In this document: in pieces, positions 1 through 5,792 of the stretch
Layout: the number at the start of each line of letters is the position of its first letter
Numbering within the stretch: position 1 is the first letter of the stretch
Assembly: GCA_023262645.1 (NCBI GenBank)
Contig: JALRAA010000073.1
Coordinates: 1 to 7,071, forward strand
Direction of reading: 5' to 3'
Source: Burkholderiaceae bacterium
GTDB taxonomy: Bacteria; Pseudomonadota; Gammaproteobacteria; Burkholderiales; Burkholderiaceae_C
DNA length: 7,071 bases
Position numbers and translations under genes: made by a program
The notes under the pieces: generated by a model
The model's database searches: none
What the model was told of the DNA's origin: nothing
What the model saw: the letters and a program-made list of their open reading frames with translations, nothing else

Positions 1-158
1 AACTCTTTGCTGGGAAAGTGATAAAACAGATTGCCCGGGCTGATGCCCATGTCCGATGCAATCAACGTGGTCGCGACATTGGGCTCACCAAAACGGTTGA
101 ACAAACCCAAGGTCGTGGACAAAATGCGCTCGGCGGTACGGCGCGGCGGTTTTTTCAC
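1..158 (-). CDS. TetR/AcrR-family transcriptional regulator, N-terminal part (gene continues beyond the left edge)
   Basis: The minus-strand reading from a GTG at 158 gives 52 codons that stay open to the window edge. Residues about 9-52 form a TetR-type DNA-binding domain: a first helix (AERILSTTLGLFNRFG), the helix-turn-helix (VATTLIASDMGISPGNLF) and the hallmark YHFPSKE that begins helix 4. The ligand-binding domain lies outside the window. The GTG lies 3 nt after the phasin stop codon and in the same frame; no clear Shine-Dalgarno precedes it, so it probably depends on translation of the phasin. TetR-type proteins such as PhaD regulate polyhydroxyalkanoate genes in pseudomonads, so control of the adjacent phasin is plausible but is inference from position. 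The family call is firm; the exact start is less so, because in-frame TTG codons follow inside the first helix. Confidence 0.85.
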   Translation of the reverse strand, partial: MKKPPRRTAERILSTTLGLFNRFGEPNVATTLIASDMGISPGNLFYHFPSKE

Positions 159-161
159 CCG

Positions 162-584
162 TCAGCCTTTGGGTCCGGTGTGGCCCATGCTGTCTTTGAG
201 CGCTTTGAGTTCGGCTTCGAGTGCACTCACGCGGTTTTGCAGTTGCGCCATGTCTTGCGCATCTGGCAAACCCAATTGGTGCAATGCCTTGGCCACGCGT
301 TCCTCAAAAATACCCTCTAGCCGATCAAATTGGCTGCTGGCGCGTTGCCCCATGTCGGTAGCCATGGCGCTGGCTTTGGCCGCCGCTTCGGCCACTTTGG
401 CCTGGGCCTGCAATGTGGTCTCCTGCAATTTGCTGCCCTCTTTGACCAGCGACTCAAACACTTTGCTGCCTTCTTGCTGCGCCTTGGCAAATGCGCCGAG
501 GCCGGCTTGCCAGATTTGCTGGGCAGATTGCTTCATGTGTTCACTCATTTGCTGGGGGTCAAATTCCGGCGGTTTGCTGGCCAT
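162..584 (-). CDS. Phasin (polyhydroxyalkanoate granule-associated protein, PhaI/PhaF type)
   Basis: This 140-residue protein fits the PhaI/PhaF-type phasin family, small amphipathic proteins that coat intracellular polyhydroxyalkanoate granules and control their size and number. Residues about 10-40 contain the family-like helix WQAGLGAFAKAQQEGSKVFE, followed by LVKEGSKLQ and a long Ala/Gln-rich helix. Residues about 90-105 contain VAKALHQLGLP, and the C-terminal part (about 106-132) is a heptad-like Leu/Ala/Glu coiled coil of the kind used for oligomerisation. There is no signal peptide or membrane segment, as expected for a cytoplasmic granule protein. The ATG is supported by a GAGGAG ribosome-binding site 7 nt upstream. 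The long Lys-rich histone-like tail of Pseudomonas PhaF is absent. The gene is divergent from rfaH, and its downstream neighbour is a TetR regulator in the same reading frame. Confidence 0.9.
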   Translation of the reverse strand: MASKPPEFDPQQMSEHMKQSAQQIWQAGLGAFAKAQQEGSKVFESLVKEGSKLQETTLQAQAKVAEAAAKASAMATDMGQRASSQFDRLEGIFEERVAKALHQLGLPDAQDMAQLQNRVSALEAELKALKDSMGHTGPKG

Positions 585-591
585 GCGGGTG

Positions 592-597
592 CTCCTC
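592..597 (-). promoter_or_regulatory. Shine-Dalgarno of the phasin gene
   Basis: The minus strand reads GAGGAG here, 7 nt before the ATG whose first base is 584. It is the strongest ribosome-binding site in the left part of the window and fixes the phasin start. It suggests high translation, consistent with phasins being abundant proteins. Confidence 0.8.
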
Positions 598-605
598 GGG
601 TTGGG

Positions 606-633
606 TAATTTGTCAAAATAAGCGGTTTACAAT
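606..633 (+). promoter_or_regulatory. Possible promoter of the rfaH-uppS transcript
   Basis: The 87-nt gap between the divergent phasin and rfaH genes holds TACAAT at 628-633, in the context TTTACAATGG, a good -10 match. The only -35 at suitable spacing (TAATTT, 606-611, 16-nt spacer) is poor. A better -35-like TTGTCA at 610-615 is only 12 nt away and so too close. Transcription would begin near 640, giving a short leader before the ATG at 672. I found no convincing promoter for the phasin on the other strand of this gap. Confidence 0.35.
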
Positions 634-671
634 GGACGAAATCCACCAGAGGTTTTACCTCAACCACGCCT

Positions 672-1157
672 ATGCATTGGTACGCCATCCATTCAAAGCC
701 TCGCCAAGAAGAACGTGCGTTGGACAACCTGCAACGGCAGGGGTTTGAAGCATGGCTTCCCATGCTGACTGTTGAAAAAGTATTGCGCGGCAAGCTGGTC
801 CATGTGACCGAGCCCATGTTCAGCCGATATTTGTTTATCCGGCTGGACACTGAGCTAACCAATTGGTCGCCGATTCGCTCGACCTTGGGCGTCAGCCGCT
901 TGGTCAGCTTTGGCAACCGACCTGCGGTGGTTGCGGACGAGTTGATACAAGCCTTGCAAACTGTGCCGCAGCGCGCGCCCGAACGTTTGTTTCAGCCGGG
1001 TCAAACCATCAAAATAGTCAGCGGTCCGCTCAAAGGCATCGAAGGTATTTTTCAGCAAGCCGATGGCGAACACCGAGCCATGGTGTTGATCGACTTGCTC
1101 AACAAGCAGCACCGCGTCACCACGCACATGCAAGATTTGCGGCCCGCTTCGCTCTGA
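672..1157 (+). CDS. rfaH: Transcription elongation/antitermination factor RfaH (NusG paralogue)
   Basis: RfaH binds RNA polymerase paused at ops elements, excludes NusG, suppresses Rho-dependent termination and recruits ribosomes, mainly in long operons for LPS, capsule or exported polysaccharides. The 161 residues match the family length (162 in E. coli). Residues 1-100 are the NGN domain: MHWYAIHSKPRQEERAL at the start, then VEKVLRGK, TEPMFSRYLFIRLD (46-59) and LGVSRLVSFG (72-81). Residues 107-161 are the KOW domain, with GPLKGIEGIF (118-127) and DGEHRAMVLIDLLNKQ (131-146). The last stretch and the GVS-x-x-V-x-FG motif resemble RfaH rather than housekeeping NusG. The first ATG lacks a clear Shine-Dalgarno but aligns with the family N-terminus. 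uppS begins 5 nt after the stop, so the two are almost certainly co-transcribed. An RfaH gene beside a rhamnose-precursor operon fits its usual targets, although no ops element is evident in the leaders here. Confidence 0.93.
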   Translation: MHWYAIHSKPRQEERALDNLQRQGFEAWLPMLTVEKVLRGKLVHVTEPMFSRYLFIRLDTELTNWSPIRSTLGVSRLVSFGNRPAVVADELIQALQTVPQRAPERLFQPGQTIKIVSGPLKGIEGIFQQADGEHRAMVLIDLLNKQHRVTTHMQDLRPASL

Positions 1158-1162
1158 CCGAC

Positions 1163-1945
1163 ATGGCCCCATCGCTGCAACACATCGCCATCATCATGGA
1201 CGGCAACGGACGCTGGGCCAAAAAACGTTTGTTGCCCCGTACCGTCGGGCATGTGAAAGGCGCTGCCAATGTTCGCCACATGGTCAAAGCCTGCGCCCAA
1301 GCCGGTGTCAGTTATTTGACCTTGTTTGCATTCAGTTCAGAAAACTGGCGTCGACCCCCAGAAGAAATCAGCGCGTTGATGGGCTTGTTTTTGCAATACC
1401 TTGAAAACGAAGTGGCTGAAATGAAAGCCGCAGGCATACGTTTGCGGGTGATCGGTGACCGCAGCGCGTTCGCGCCGCTGCTTCAGTCGCGCATTGACCA
1501 AGCCGAACAAGAAACCGCGCACAACGACCGTTTGCATTTGACGATTGCAGCCAATTACGGCGGGCAATGGGATGTGTTGAACGCCATGCGTGCATGGCAA
1601 GTGGCGCATCCGGACAAAAACTTGCAGGACCTGGACGCCAACGGCTTGGCGGCCCATCTCAGCACAGCCGACTTACCCGATCCTGAGTTGTTGATCAGAA
1701 CAGGTGGTGAATCTCGCATCAGCAATTTCTTGCTGTGGCAAACCGCTTACACCGAGTTGTATTTCACCGACGACTTTTGGCCAGATTTTGATGCGGCTGC
1801 TCTGACAAAAGCCATTCATTGGTTCGAGCAAAGGGTGCGGCGTTTTGGCCGTACAGACGAACAAGTCGCGGCACAACCCATTACTGCAAACGCCAATGAA
1901 CTCTCTGCTTCCCCGTTGGCGCAAACGGTTTTCAAGATCAGCTAA
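1163..1945 (+). CDS. uppS: Isoprenyl transferase / (di-trans,poly-cis)-undecaprenyl diphosphate synthase
   Basis: This cytoplasmic cis-prenyltransferase condenses isopentenyl diphosphate units onto farnesyl diphosphate to give C55 undecaprenyl diphosphate, precursor of the carrier lipid for peptidoglycan and O-antigen. The 260 residues are close to the E. coli length of 253. Visible motifs are HIAIIMDGNGRWA (7-19, catalytic Asp13), GH at 29-30, FAFSSENWRRP (55-65) and IRTGGESRISNFLLWQ (178-193), followed by AYTELYFTDDFWPDFD with the metal-linked Glu. All expected active-site residues are present. The ATG at 1163 is preferred over a longer reading that would start inside rfaH, because it places the DGNGRWA motif at the usual distance. 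The C-terminus has an extra tail of about 25 residues after RRFG, with no recognisable motif. In many betaproteobacteria the housekeeping uppS lies in the pyrH-frr-uppS-cdsA cluster, so this rfaH-linked copy may be a second, dedicated one; that is inference. Confidence 0.96.
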   Translation: MAPSLQHIAIIMDGNGRWAKKRLLPRTVGHVKGAANVRHMVKACAQAGVSYLTLFAFSSENWRRPPEEISALMGLFLQYLENEVAEMKAAGIRLRVIGDRSAFAPLLQSRIDQAEQETAHNDRLHLTIAANYGGQWDVLNAMRAWQVAHPDKNLQDLDANGLAAHLSTADLPDPELLIRTGGESRISNFLLWQTAYTELYFTDDFWPDFDAAALTKAIHWFEQRVRRFGRTDEQVAAQPITANANELSASPLAQTVFKIS

Positions 1946-1947
1946 TA

Positions 1948-1992
1948 TTCGTATTTGCAGGTTAGTCATTAGTTTCGGGTGCCTGCAACGAA
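1948..1992 (+). promoter_or_regulatory. Hairpin-forming inverted repeat in the uppS to NYN gap
   Basis: TTGCAGG at 1955-1961 is perfectly complementary to CCTGCAA at 1982-1988 across a 20-nt loop. Beyond a 3-nt bulge the stem can extend with TTCG (1948-1951) against CGAA (1989-1992), giving up to 11 base pairs. No T-run follows, so it is not a standard intrinsic terminator. It sits at the only sizeable gap (110 nt) inside the seven-gene plus-strand block and could act as an RNA-stability, processing, pausing or attenuation element. The structure is seen in the sequence; the role is unknown. Confidence 0.45.
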
Positions 1993-2055
1993 CCCACGAC
2001 GGACCACCCACTGTCACTTTTTCCCATTAGCTATTTCAGCAACAGGTAACCATCA

Positions 2056-2919
2056 ATGAAGAACGAGCCTCGTCCTACCCACCACCGCAAAGAACACGCA
2101 ACTGCACGCACGGGTCGTTGCATCGCATTGATCGACAGCAATTACATGGCCTGGTTGCTGCGCCAAACCACCGATGCGGCGACTGAACCGGAAACCTATA
2201 ACCGCATGGCATTGATTCCTTCTTTGGCACAAGCGCTCAAAGGGGCAGGCCTGGGCTTAGATATCCAAAGAATTTATTGGTACACCGACAACCCTGATAC
2301 CCAGTTCCCCCACGACCAAATTGTTCGCCATTTGGATGCCACTGGCGGAGAACCCGGTGATGTGGTGTTCCAAGCCATGTCTTCAGACATTGCGCGCTTG
2401 GCGCAACACCATGCCTGCGAACATTTGCTGGTGGCCAGCGATGACGACCGCTTGACCGCTGTCATCGACGATGCGCAGTTGCATGGTTTGAGTGTGTATG
2501 TTTTGGCTGACGAATCAGCGCGTCACATGGACCAATTGGTGACCGAAGACCCGGCTTGGTGCCGCTTGCTCGCGCAAGCCGATCGGCGCGTGTTGTTGTT
2601 GCCCCAAGCTGCCCGTGAACTCACAGCGGCACCGCGTGCTCCTGCCGCTGCGGCTGCGCCTCAAGACCCTGAAGTGGTGCGCACCAAATTGTTAGAAGTT
2701 GTCAGCCAGTGGTGGGATGACGAACCTGAAGATTTGCGCGAAGACTTGCGCGACGAATTGCGCGGCAGCCATGGTATTCCGCAAGAGGTGGATCGCCACA
2801 TGCTGTTGCGCGTGCGCCGCGCCCTAGACCGTCCGCTGAGTTTCCCCGAGAAAAAAATACTGCGTGAAATGGTTCGCTCCACCGTGTTGGGCATCACTGA
2901 GGAAAGCATGCCTGTATGA
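2056..2919 (+). CDS. NYN-domain (PIN-like, LabA/DUF88-type) predicted ribonuclease with an uncharacterised C-terminal domain
   Basis: The 287-residue cytoplasmic protein has a basic, His-rich N-terminus (1-21). A NYN domain follows (about 22-175): a first strand CIALIDSNYM with acidic Asp27 and Asn29, RIYWYTDNPD, then GDVVFQAMSSD (101-111, Asp102 and Asp111), VASDDDRL (126-133) in place of the usual SGDSDF, and a last strand LSVYVLADE. These acidic residues match the metal-binding pattern of PIN-like nucleases, so RNA cleavage is a reasonable prediction but untested. An Ala/Pro linker (about 191-203) leads to a mainly helical C-terminal region (205-287) with QWWDDEPEDLREDLRDELR and a basic RVRRALDRP; I do not recognise it. 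The start has AGG 9 nt upstream. The stop overlaps the rfbB start by 4 nt (ATGA), implying translational coupling with dTDP-rhamnose synthesis. No pathway role for it is known to me. Confidence 0.85.
   Translation: MKNEPRPTHHRKEHATARTGRCIALIDSNYMAWLLRQTTDAATEPETYNRMALIPSLAQALKGAGLGLDIQRIYWYTDNPDTQFPHDQIVRHLDATGGEPGDVVFQAMSSDIARLAQHHACEHLLVASDDDRLTAVIDDAQLHGLSVYVLADESARHMDQLVTEDPAWCRLLAQADRRVLLLPQAARELTAAPRAPAAAAAPQDPEVVRTKLLEVVSQWWDDEPEDLREDLRDELRGSHGIPQEVDRHMLLRVRRALDRPLSFPEKKILREMVRSTVLGITEESMPV
2899..2906 (+). promoter_or_regulatory. Shine-Dalgarno of rfbB inside the NYN gene
   Basis: GAGGAAAG lies within the last codons of the NYN gene, 9 nt before the overlapping rfbB ATG at 2916. rfbB can thus be initiated both by ribosomes arriving from the NYN gene and from its own site, which supports the chosen start. 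Confidence 0.6.
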
Positions 2920-3977
2920 CCCTGCTGGTGACCGGTGGTGCGGGATTCATCGGCAGTAATTTTGTCCACCACTGGTTGTCTGCGCATGAAGAGCCACTGG
3001 TCAATTTAGACAAACTCACCTACGCCGGGAATCTGGGCAATTTGCAATCCTTGGCCCAAGACAAGCGACATGTGTTTGTGCAAGGTGACATTGGCGACAC
3101 TGCGTTGGTGACACAACTCTTGCAGCAGCACCAGCCACGAGCGGTATTGCATTTCGCGGCAGAGTCGCATGTTGATCGGTCTATCCATGGGCCGCTGGAT
3201 TTCATCCAAACCAATGTCGTGGGCACTTGCCAGTTGCTCGAATCGGTACGCGCATATTGGTCAGCACTGCCCGCAGACCAGCAATCGCATTTTCGTTTTT
3301 TGCATGTGAGCACCGACGAGGTGTACGGCAGTCTGTCGCCCGATGCACCTGCCTTCACAGAAACCCATCCCTATGCGCCCAACAGCCCTTATGCAGCCAG
3401 CAAAGCCGCCTCCGACCACATGGTGCGTGCCTGGCACCACACTTATGGGTTGCCCGTGCTCACCACCCATTGCAGCAACAACTATGGCCCCTACCATTTC
3501 CCTGAAAAACTCATTCCCTTGGTGATTCACCATGCGCTGTCAGGCAAACCCTTGCCGGTCTATGGCGATGGCATGCAAGTGCGAGACTGGTTGTATGTAG
3601 AGGACCATTGCCGCGCGATTGAGCGGGTGTTGCAAGCGGGAAGCCCAGGTGAAACCTACAACATAGGTGGCTGGAACGAGAAGCCCAACATTGAAGTGGT
3701 GAAAACGCTTTGCCATTTGTTGGATGAATTGCAACCCCGTGCAGACGGTCAGTCGTATGCGTCGCAAATCGCGTATGTGAAAGACCGCGCGGGGCATGAC
3801 AGACGCTACGCCATCGACGCCGGGAAAATCCACAACAGCTTGGGCTGGCAACCGGTTGAAACCTTTGAAACCGGTTTGCGCAAAACGGTGCAGTGGTATT
3901 TGGACCATGCCGATTGGGTCAGCGGTGTCACCAGCGGCGCCTATCGCCAATGGGTCGATTTGCACTATGGCAGCTGA
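2916..3977 (+). CDS. rfbB: dTDP-glucose 4,6-dehydratase (RmlB)
   Basis: This enzyme carries out the second step of dTDP-L-rhamnose synthesis, the NAD-dependent conversion of dTDP-glucose to dTDP-4-dehydro-6-deoxyglucose in the cytoplasm. The 353-residue length is typical. It is an extended short-chain dehydrogenase. The NAD-binding glycine motif is at residues 6-15 (TGGAGFIGSN), followed by LDKLTYAGN. The catalytic segment STDEVYG holds Thr133, Asp134 and Glu135, and Tyr159-x-x-x-Lys163 is the SDR pair (YAASK). Further family motifs are NNYGPYHFPEKLIP and YGDGMQVRDWLYVEDHC. All catalytic residues expected for RmlB are present, so it should be active. The start overlaps the NYN stop by 4 nt and the end overlaps rfbD by 11 nt. 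The gene could equally be named rmlB. Other sugar dehydratases share the fold, but the following rfbD, rfbA and rfbC settle the assignment. Confidence 0.97.
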   Translation: MTLLVTGGAGFIGSNFVHHWLSAHEEPLVNLDKLTYAGNLGNLQSLAQDKRHVFVQGDIGDTALVTQLLQQHQPRAVLHFAAESHVDRSIHGPLDFIQTNVVGTCQLLESVRAYWSALPADQQSHFRFLHVSTDEVYGSLSPDAPAFTETHPYAPNSPYAASKAASDHMVRAWHHTYGLPVLTTHCSNNYGPYHFPEKLIPLVIHHALSGKPLPVYGDGMQVRDWLYVEDHCRAIERVLQAGSPGETYNIGGWNEKPNIEVVKTLCHLLDELQPRADGQSYASQIAYVKDRAGHDRRYAIDAGKIHNSLGWQPVETFETGLRKTVQWYLDHADWVSGVTSGAYRQWVDLHYGS

Positions 3978-4875
3978 ACCGGTGCTGTTGCTCGGCGCAG
4001 CAGGCCAACTCGGCCATGCGCTGAAGCAAGCACTTGAACAAGCCGCTTACCCGGTGGTGGCTTGGACCCGGGCTGATTTGGACCTGCGCCATTTGTCGGA
4101 ACTCCCACTGCGTTTGGCCCAACTCAAGCCGCGTTGGGTTCTCAATGCCGCGGCCTACACCGCCGTCGACAAGGCACAAACCGAGCCCGACCAAGCGCAT
4201 TTGGTCAACGCCCAATTGCCGGCCATGCTCGCCGAATACGCCAAGGCCAGCGGCGCGGCATTGATGCATTTCTCCAGCGACTATGTGTTCAATGGCCGTT
4301 CAAACCGTCCGTATTTGGAAACCGATGCCACCGATCCTTTGTCGGTGTATGGGCAGAGCAAACGCGACGGCGATGCAGCTGTTCAAGCCAGCGGCGCACG
4401 ACATCTGATTTTTCGCAGTTCTTGGGTGGTGGCGGCCCATGGTCAAAATTTTTTGAAAACCATGTTGCGATTGGCCACCGAGCGAGACCAACTGAAGGTG
4501 GTCGCAGATCAGACGGGTGTGCCAACTGCTGCGGCATGGTTGGCAGAACTGGCGCTTCTTGCCATGCCGTTGGCCGATCGCCAGGGCTTGAACGGCTTGT
4601 TTCACGCCACGCCCAGCGGTCAAACCACATGGCATGGCTATGCCCAGCATGTCTTGTTGCAAGCTGCCAGTCACGGATGGCCGCTCAAGGCCACTGCCGA
4701 TCAGGTGCTTCCCATCTCCACTGCACAATACCCGTTGCCTGCACAACGACCGGCGTATGGCTTGCTCGACAGCCGTTTGTTGGCGCGCAGTTTGCCATGC
4801 GATTGGCCCGATTGGCAAACTGGGGTTGATCAAGTGGTGGCACAACTCAGCCAGCAACGCCCTCTCAAAATTTGA
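3967..4875 (+). CDS. rfbD: dTDP-4-dehydrorhamnose reductase (RmlD)
   Basis: This enzyme performs the last step of the pathway, the NAD(P)H-dependent reduction of dTDP-4-dehydro-L-rhamnose to dTDP-L-rhamnose. The 302 residues match the family (about 299). The cofactor motif GAAGQLG occupies residues 10-16. WVLNAAAYTAVDKAQTEPD follows, then SSDYVFNG (103-110), and YGQSK gives the catalytic Tyr128 and Lys132, the same numbering as in the well-studied enterobacterial enzyme; Ser104 stands where that enzyme has Thr. Further on come FRSSWVV, VVADQTGVPT and a C-terminal substrate-binding region. The ATG at 3967 places the cofactor motif correctly; the reading frame is open further upstream, but only inside rfbB. 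No Shine-Dalgarno is visible and the start overlaps rfbB by 11 nt, so translation probably depends on ribosomes finishing rfbB. Local GC is high: 79 of 120 bases at 4141-4260 by hand count. Confidence 0.97.
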   Translation: MAAEPVLLLGAAGQLGHALKQALEQAAYPVVAWTRADLDLRHLSELPLRLAQLKPRWVLNAAAYTAVDKAQTEPDQAHLVNAQLPAMLAEYAKASGAALMHFSSDYVFNGRSNRPYLETDATDPLSVYGQSKRDGDAAVQASGARHLIFRSSWVVAAHGQNFLKTMLRLATERDQLKVVADQTGVPTAAAWLAELALLAMPLADRQGLNGLFHATPSGQTTWHGYAQHVLLQAASHGWPLKATADQVLPISTAQYPLPAQRPAYGLLDSRLLARSLPCDWPDWQTGVDQVVAQLSQQRPLKI

Positions 4876-4908
4876 TGTCCCGTTCAATCACTACCTTTAA
4901 GATTTGAC

Positions 4909-5787
4909 ATGACCGCTGTTCAAAGAAAAGGCATTTTGCTCGCGGGGGGGTCCGGTACCCGGCTGTATCCGCTGACGCTCGCGGTCAGCAAGCAATTGAT
5001 GCCGGTCTACGACAAACCCTTGGTGTATTACCCGCTCAGCACGTTGATGTTGAGTGGTATTCGCGACGTGTTGGTCATCTCAACACCGCAAGACACGCCA
5101 CGTTTCACAGAATTGCTGGGGGATGGGTCGCAATGGGGCATGCACATTCAGTATGCCGTACAGCCAAAACCAGAAGGACTGGCACAAGCTTTTTTGATTG
5201 GCCGGGATTTTGTCAACCACCACCACAGCGCATTGGTGCTGGGGGACAATATTTTTTATGGCCACGATTTGGTCAAGCAGTTGCAAGCATCGCACCAACG
5301 CCAGCAAGGTGCCACAGTTTTTGCCTACCATGTGGTCGACCCCCAGCGTTATGGGGTCGTGACATTCGATGCGCAACAACGCGCAGTGCATATTGAAGAA
5401 AAACCCCAACATCCCCAATCCAATTTCGCCGTGACCGGTTTGTATTTTTATGACCCGCAGGTTTGCGATATTGCTGCCGATATTCGTCCATCTGCACGCG
5501 GTGAATTGGAAATCACCGACGTGAACAGCCGTTATTTGGCGCAACAGCAATTGCATGTAGAAACCATGGGCCGTGGTTATGCCTGGCTCGATGCCGGTAC
5601 GCACGAGGGCTTGATGGAAGCCGCCACTTTCATAGCGACATTGCAAAAAAGGCAAGGATTGATGGTGGCATGCCCCGAGGAAATTGCTTTTTCTCAGGGC
5701 TGGATTTCCGCTGCCGATTTAGAAAAACTGGCACAACCTTATAAAAACACCGGTTATGGCCAATATTTATTGCGATTATTGGGTTGA
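4909..5787 (+). CDS. rfbA: Glucose-1-phosphate thymidylyltransferase (RmlA)
   Basis: This is the first enzyme of the pathway, joining dTTP and glucose-1-phosphate to give dTDP-glucose and pyrophosphate; it is usually feedback-inhibited by dTDP-L-rhamnose. The 292-residue length is standard. The nucleotide-binding signature GGSGTRLYPLT is at residues 13-23, with SKQLMPVYDKPLVYYPL following. LGDNIFYGH carries the metal-binding Asp113. VEKP-like HIEEKP, TGLYFYD and the region around GRGYAWLDAGTHEGLMEA complete the sugar-binding part, and the C-terminal KNTGYGQYL matches long RmlA enzymes. The start has only a weak ribosome-binding site. A 33-nt gap separates it from rfbD, with no convincing promoter. 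A run of seven G at 4944-4950 encodes part of the GG of the signature motif. The last 100 bases become noticeably AT-richer, leading into rfbC. Confidence 0.97.
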   Translation: MTAVQRKGILLAGGSGTRLYPLTLAVSKQLMPVYDKPLVYYPLSTLMLSGIRDVLVISTPQDTPRFTELLGDGSQWGMHIQYAVQPKPEGLAQAFLIGRDFVNHHHSALVLGDNIFYGHDLVKQLQASHQRQQGATVFAYHVVDPQRYGVVTFDAQQRAVHIEEKPQHPQSNFAVTGLYFYDPQVCDIAADIRPSARGELEITDVNSRYLAQQQLHVETMGRGYAWLDAGTHEGLMEAATFIATLQKRQGLMVACPEEIAFSQGWISAADLEKLAQPYKNTGYGQYLLRLLG

Positions 5788-5792
5788 TTCAA

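Noticed and set aside
354..366. GGTAGC core on the plus strand resembling an ops element, about 300 nt upstream of rfaH
   Set aside because: It lies antisense inside the phasin coding sequence, upstream of the only plausible plus-strand promoter, matches only the core, and is explained by phasin codons.
728..741. CCTGC-AACG-GCAGG perfect short hairpin early in rfaH
   Set aside because: A 5-bp stem is frequent by chance in GC-rich coding DNA and fits ordinary codons for the NGN domain.
632..748. Short plus-strand reading frame from the ATG at 632
   Set aside because: It overlaps the true rfaH frame, has no family resemblance and stops soon after; the ATG lies within the likely -10 element.
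863..1162. Upstream extension of the uppS reading frame into rfaH, adding 100 residues
   Set aside because: The extension overlaps rfaH, has low-complexity Arg/Ala character and no counterpart in UppS; the ATG at 1163 gives the family length.
3796..3966. Upstream extension of the rfbD frame
   Set aside because: It lies wholly inside rfbB and would put the NAD(P)-binding motif about 67 residues from the N-terminus; family proteins begin just before it.
4872..4901. Possible internal promoter (TTGATG, 18 nt, TTTAAG) before rfbA
   Set aside because: Both elements match at only four of six positions and the gap is just 33 nt; co-transcription with rfbD is the simpler reading.
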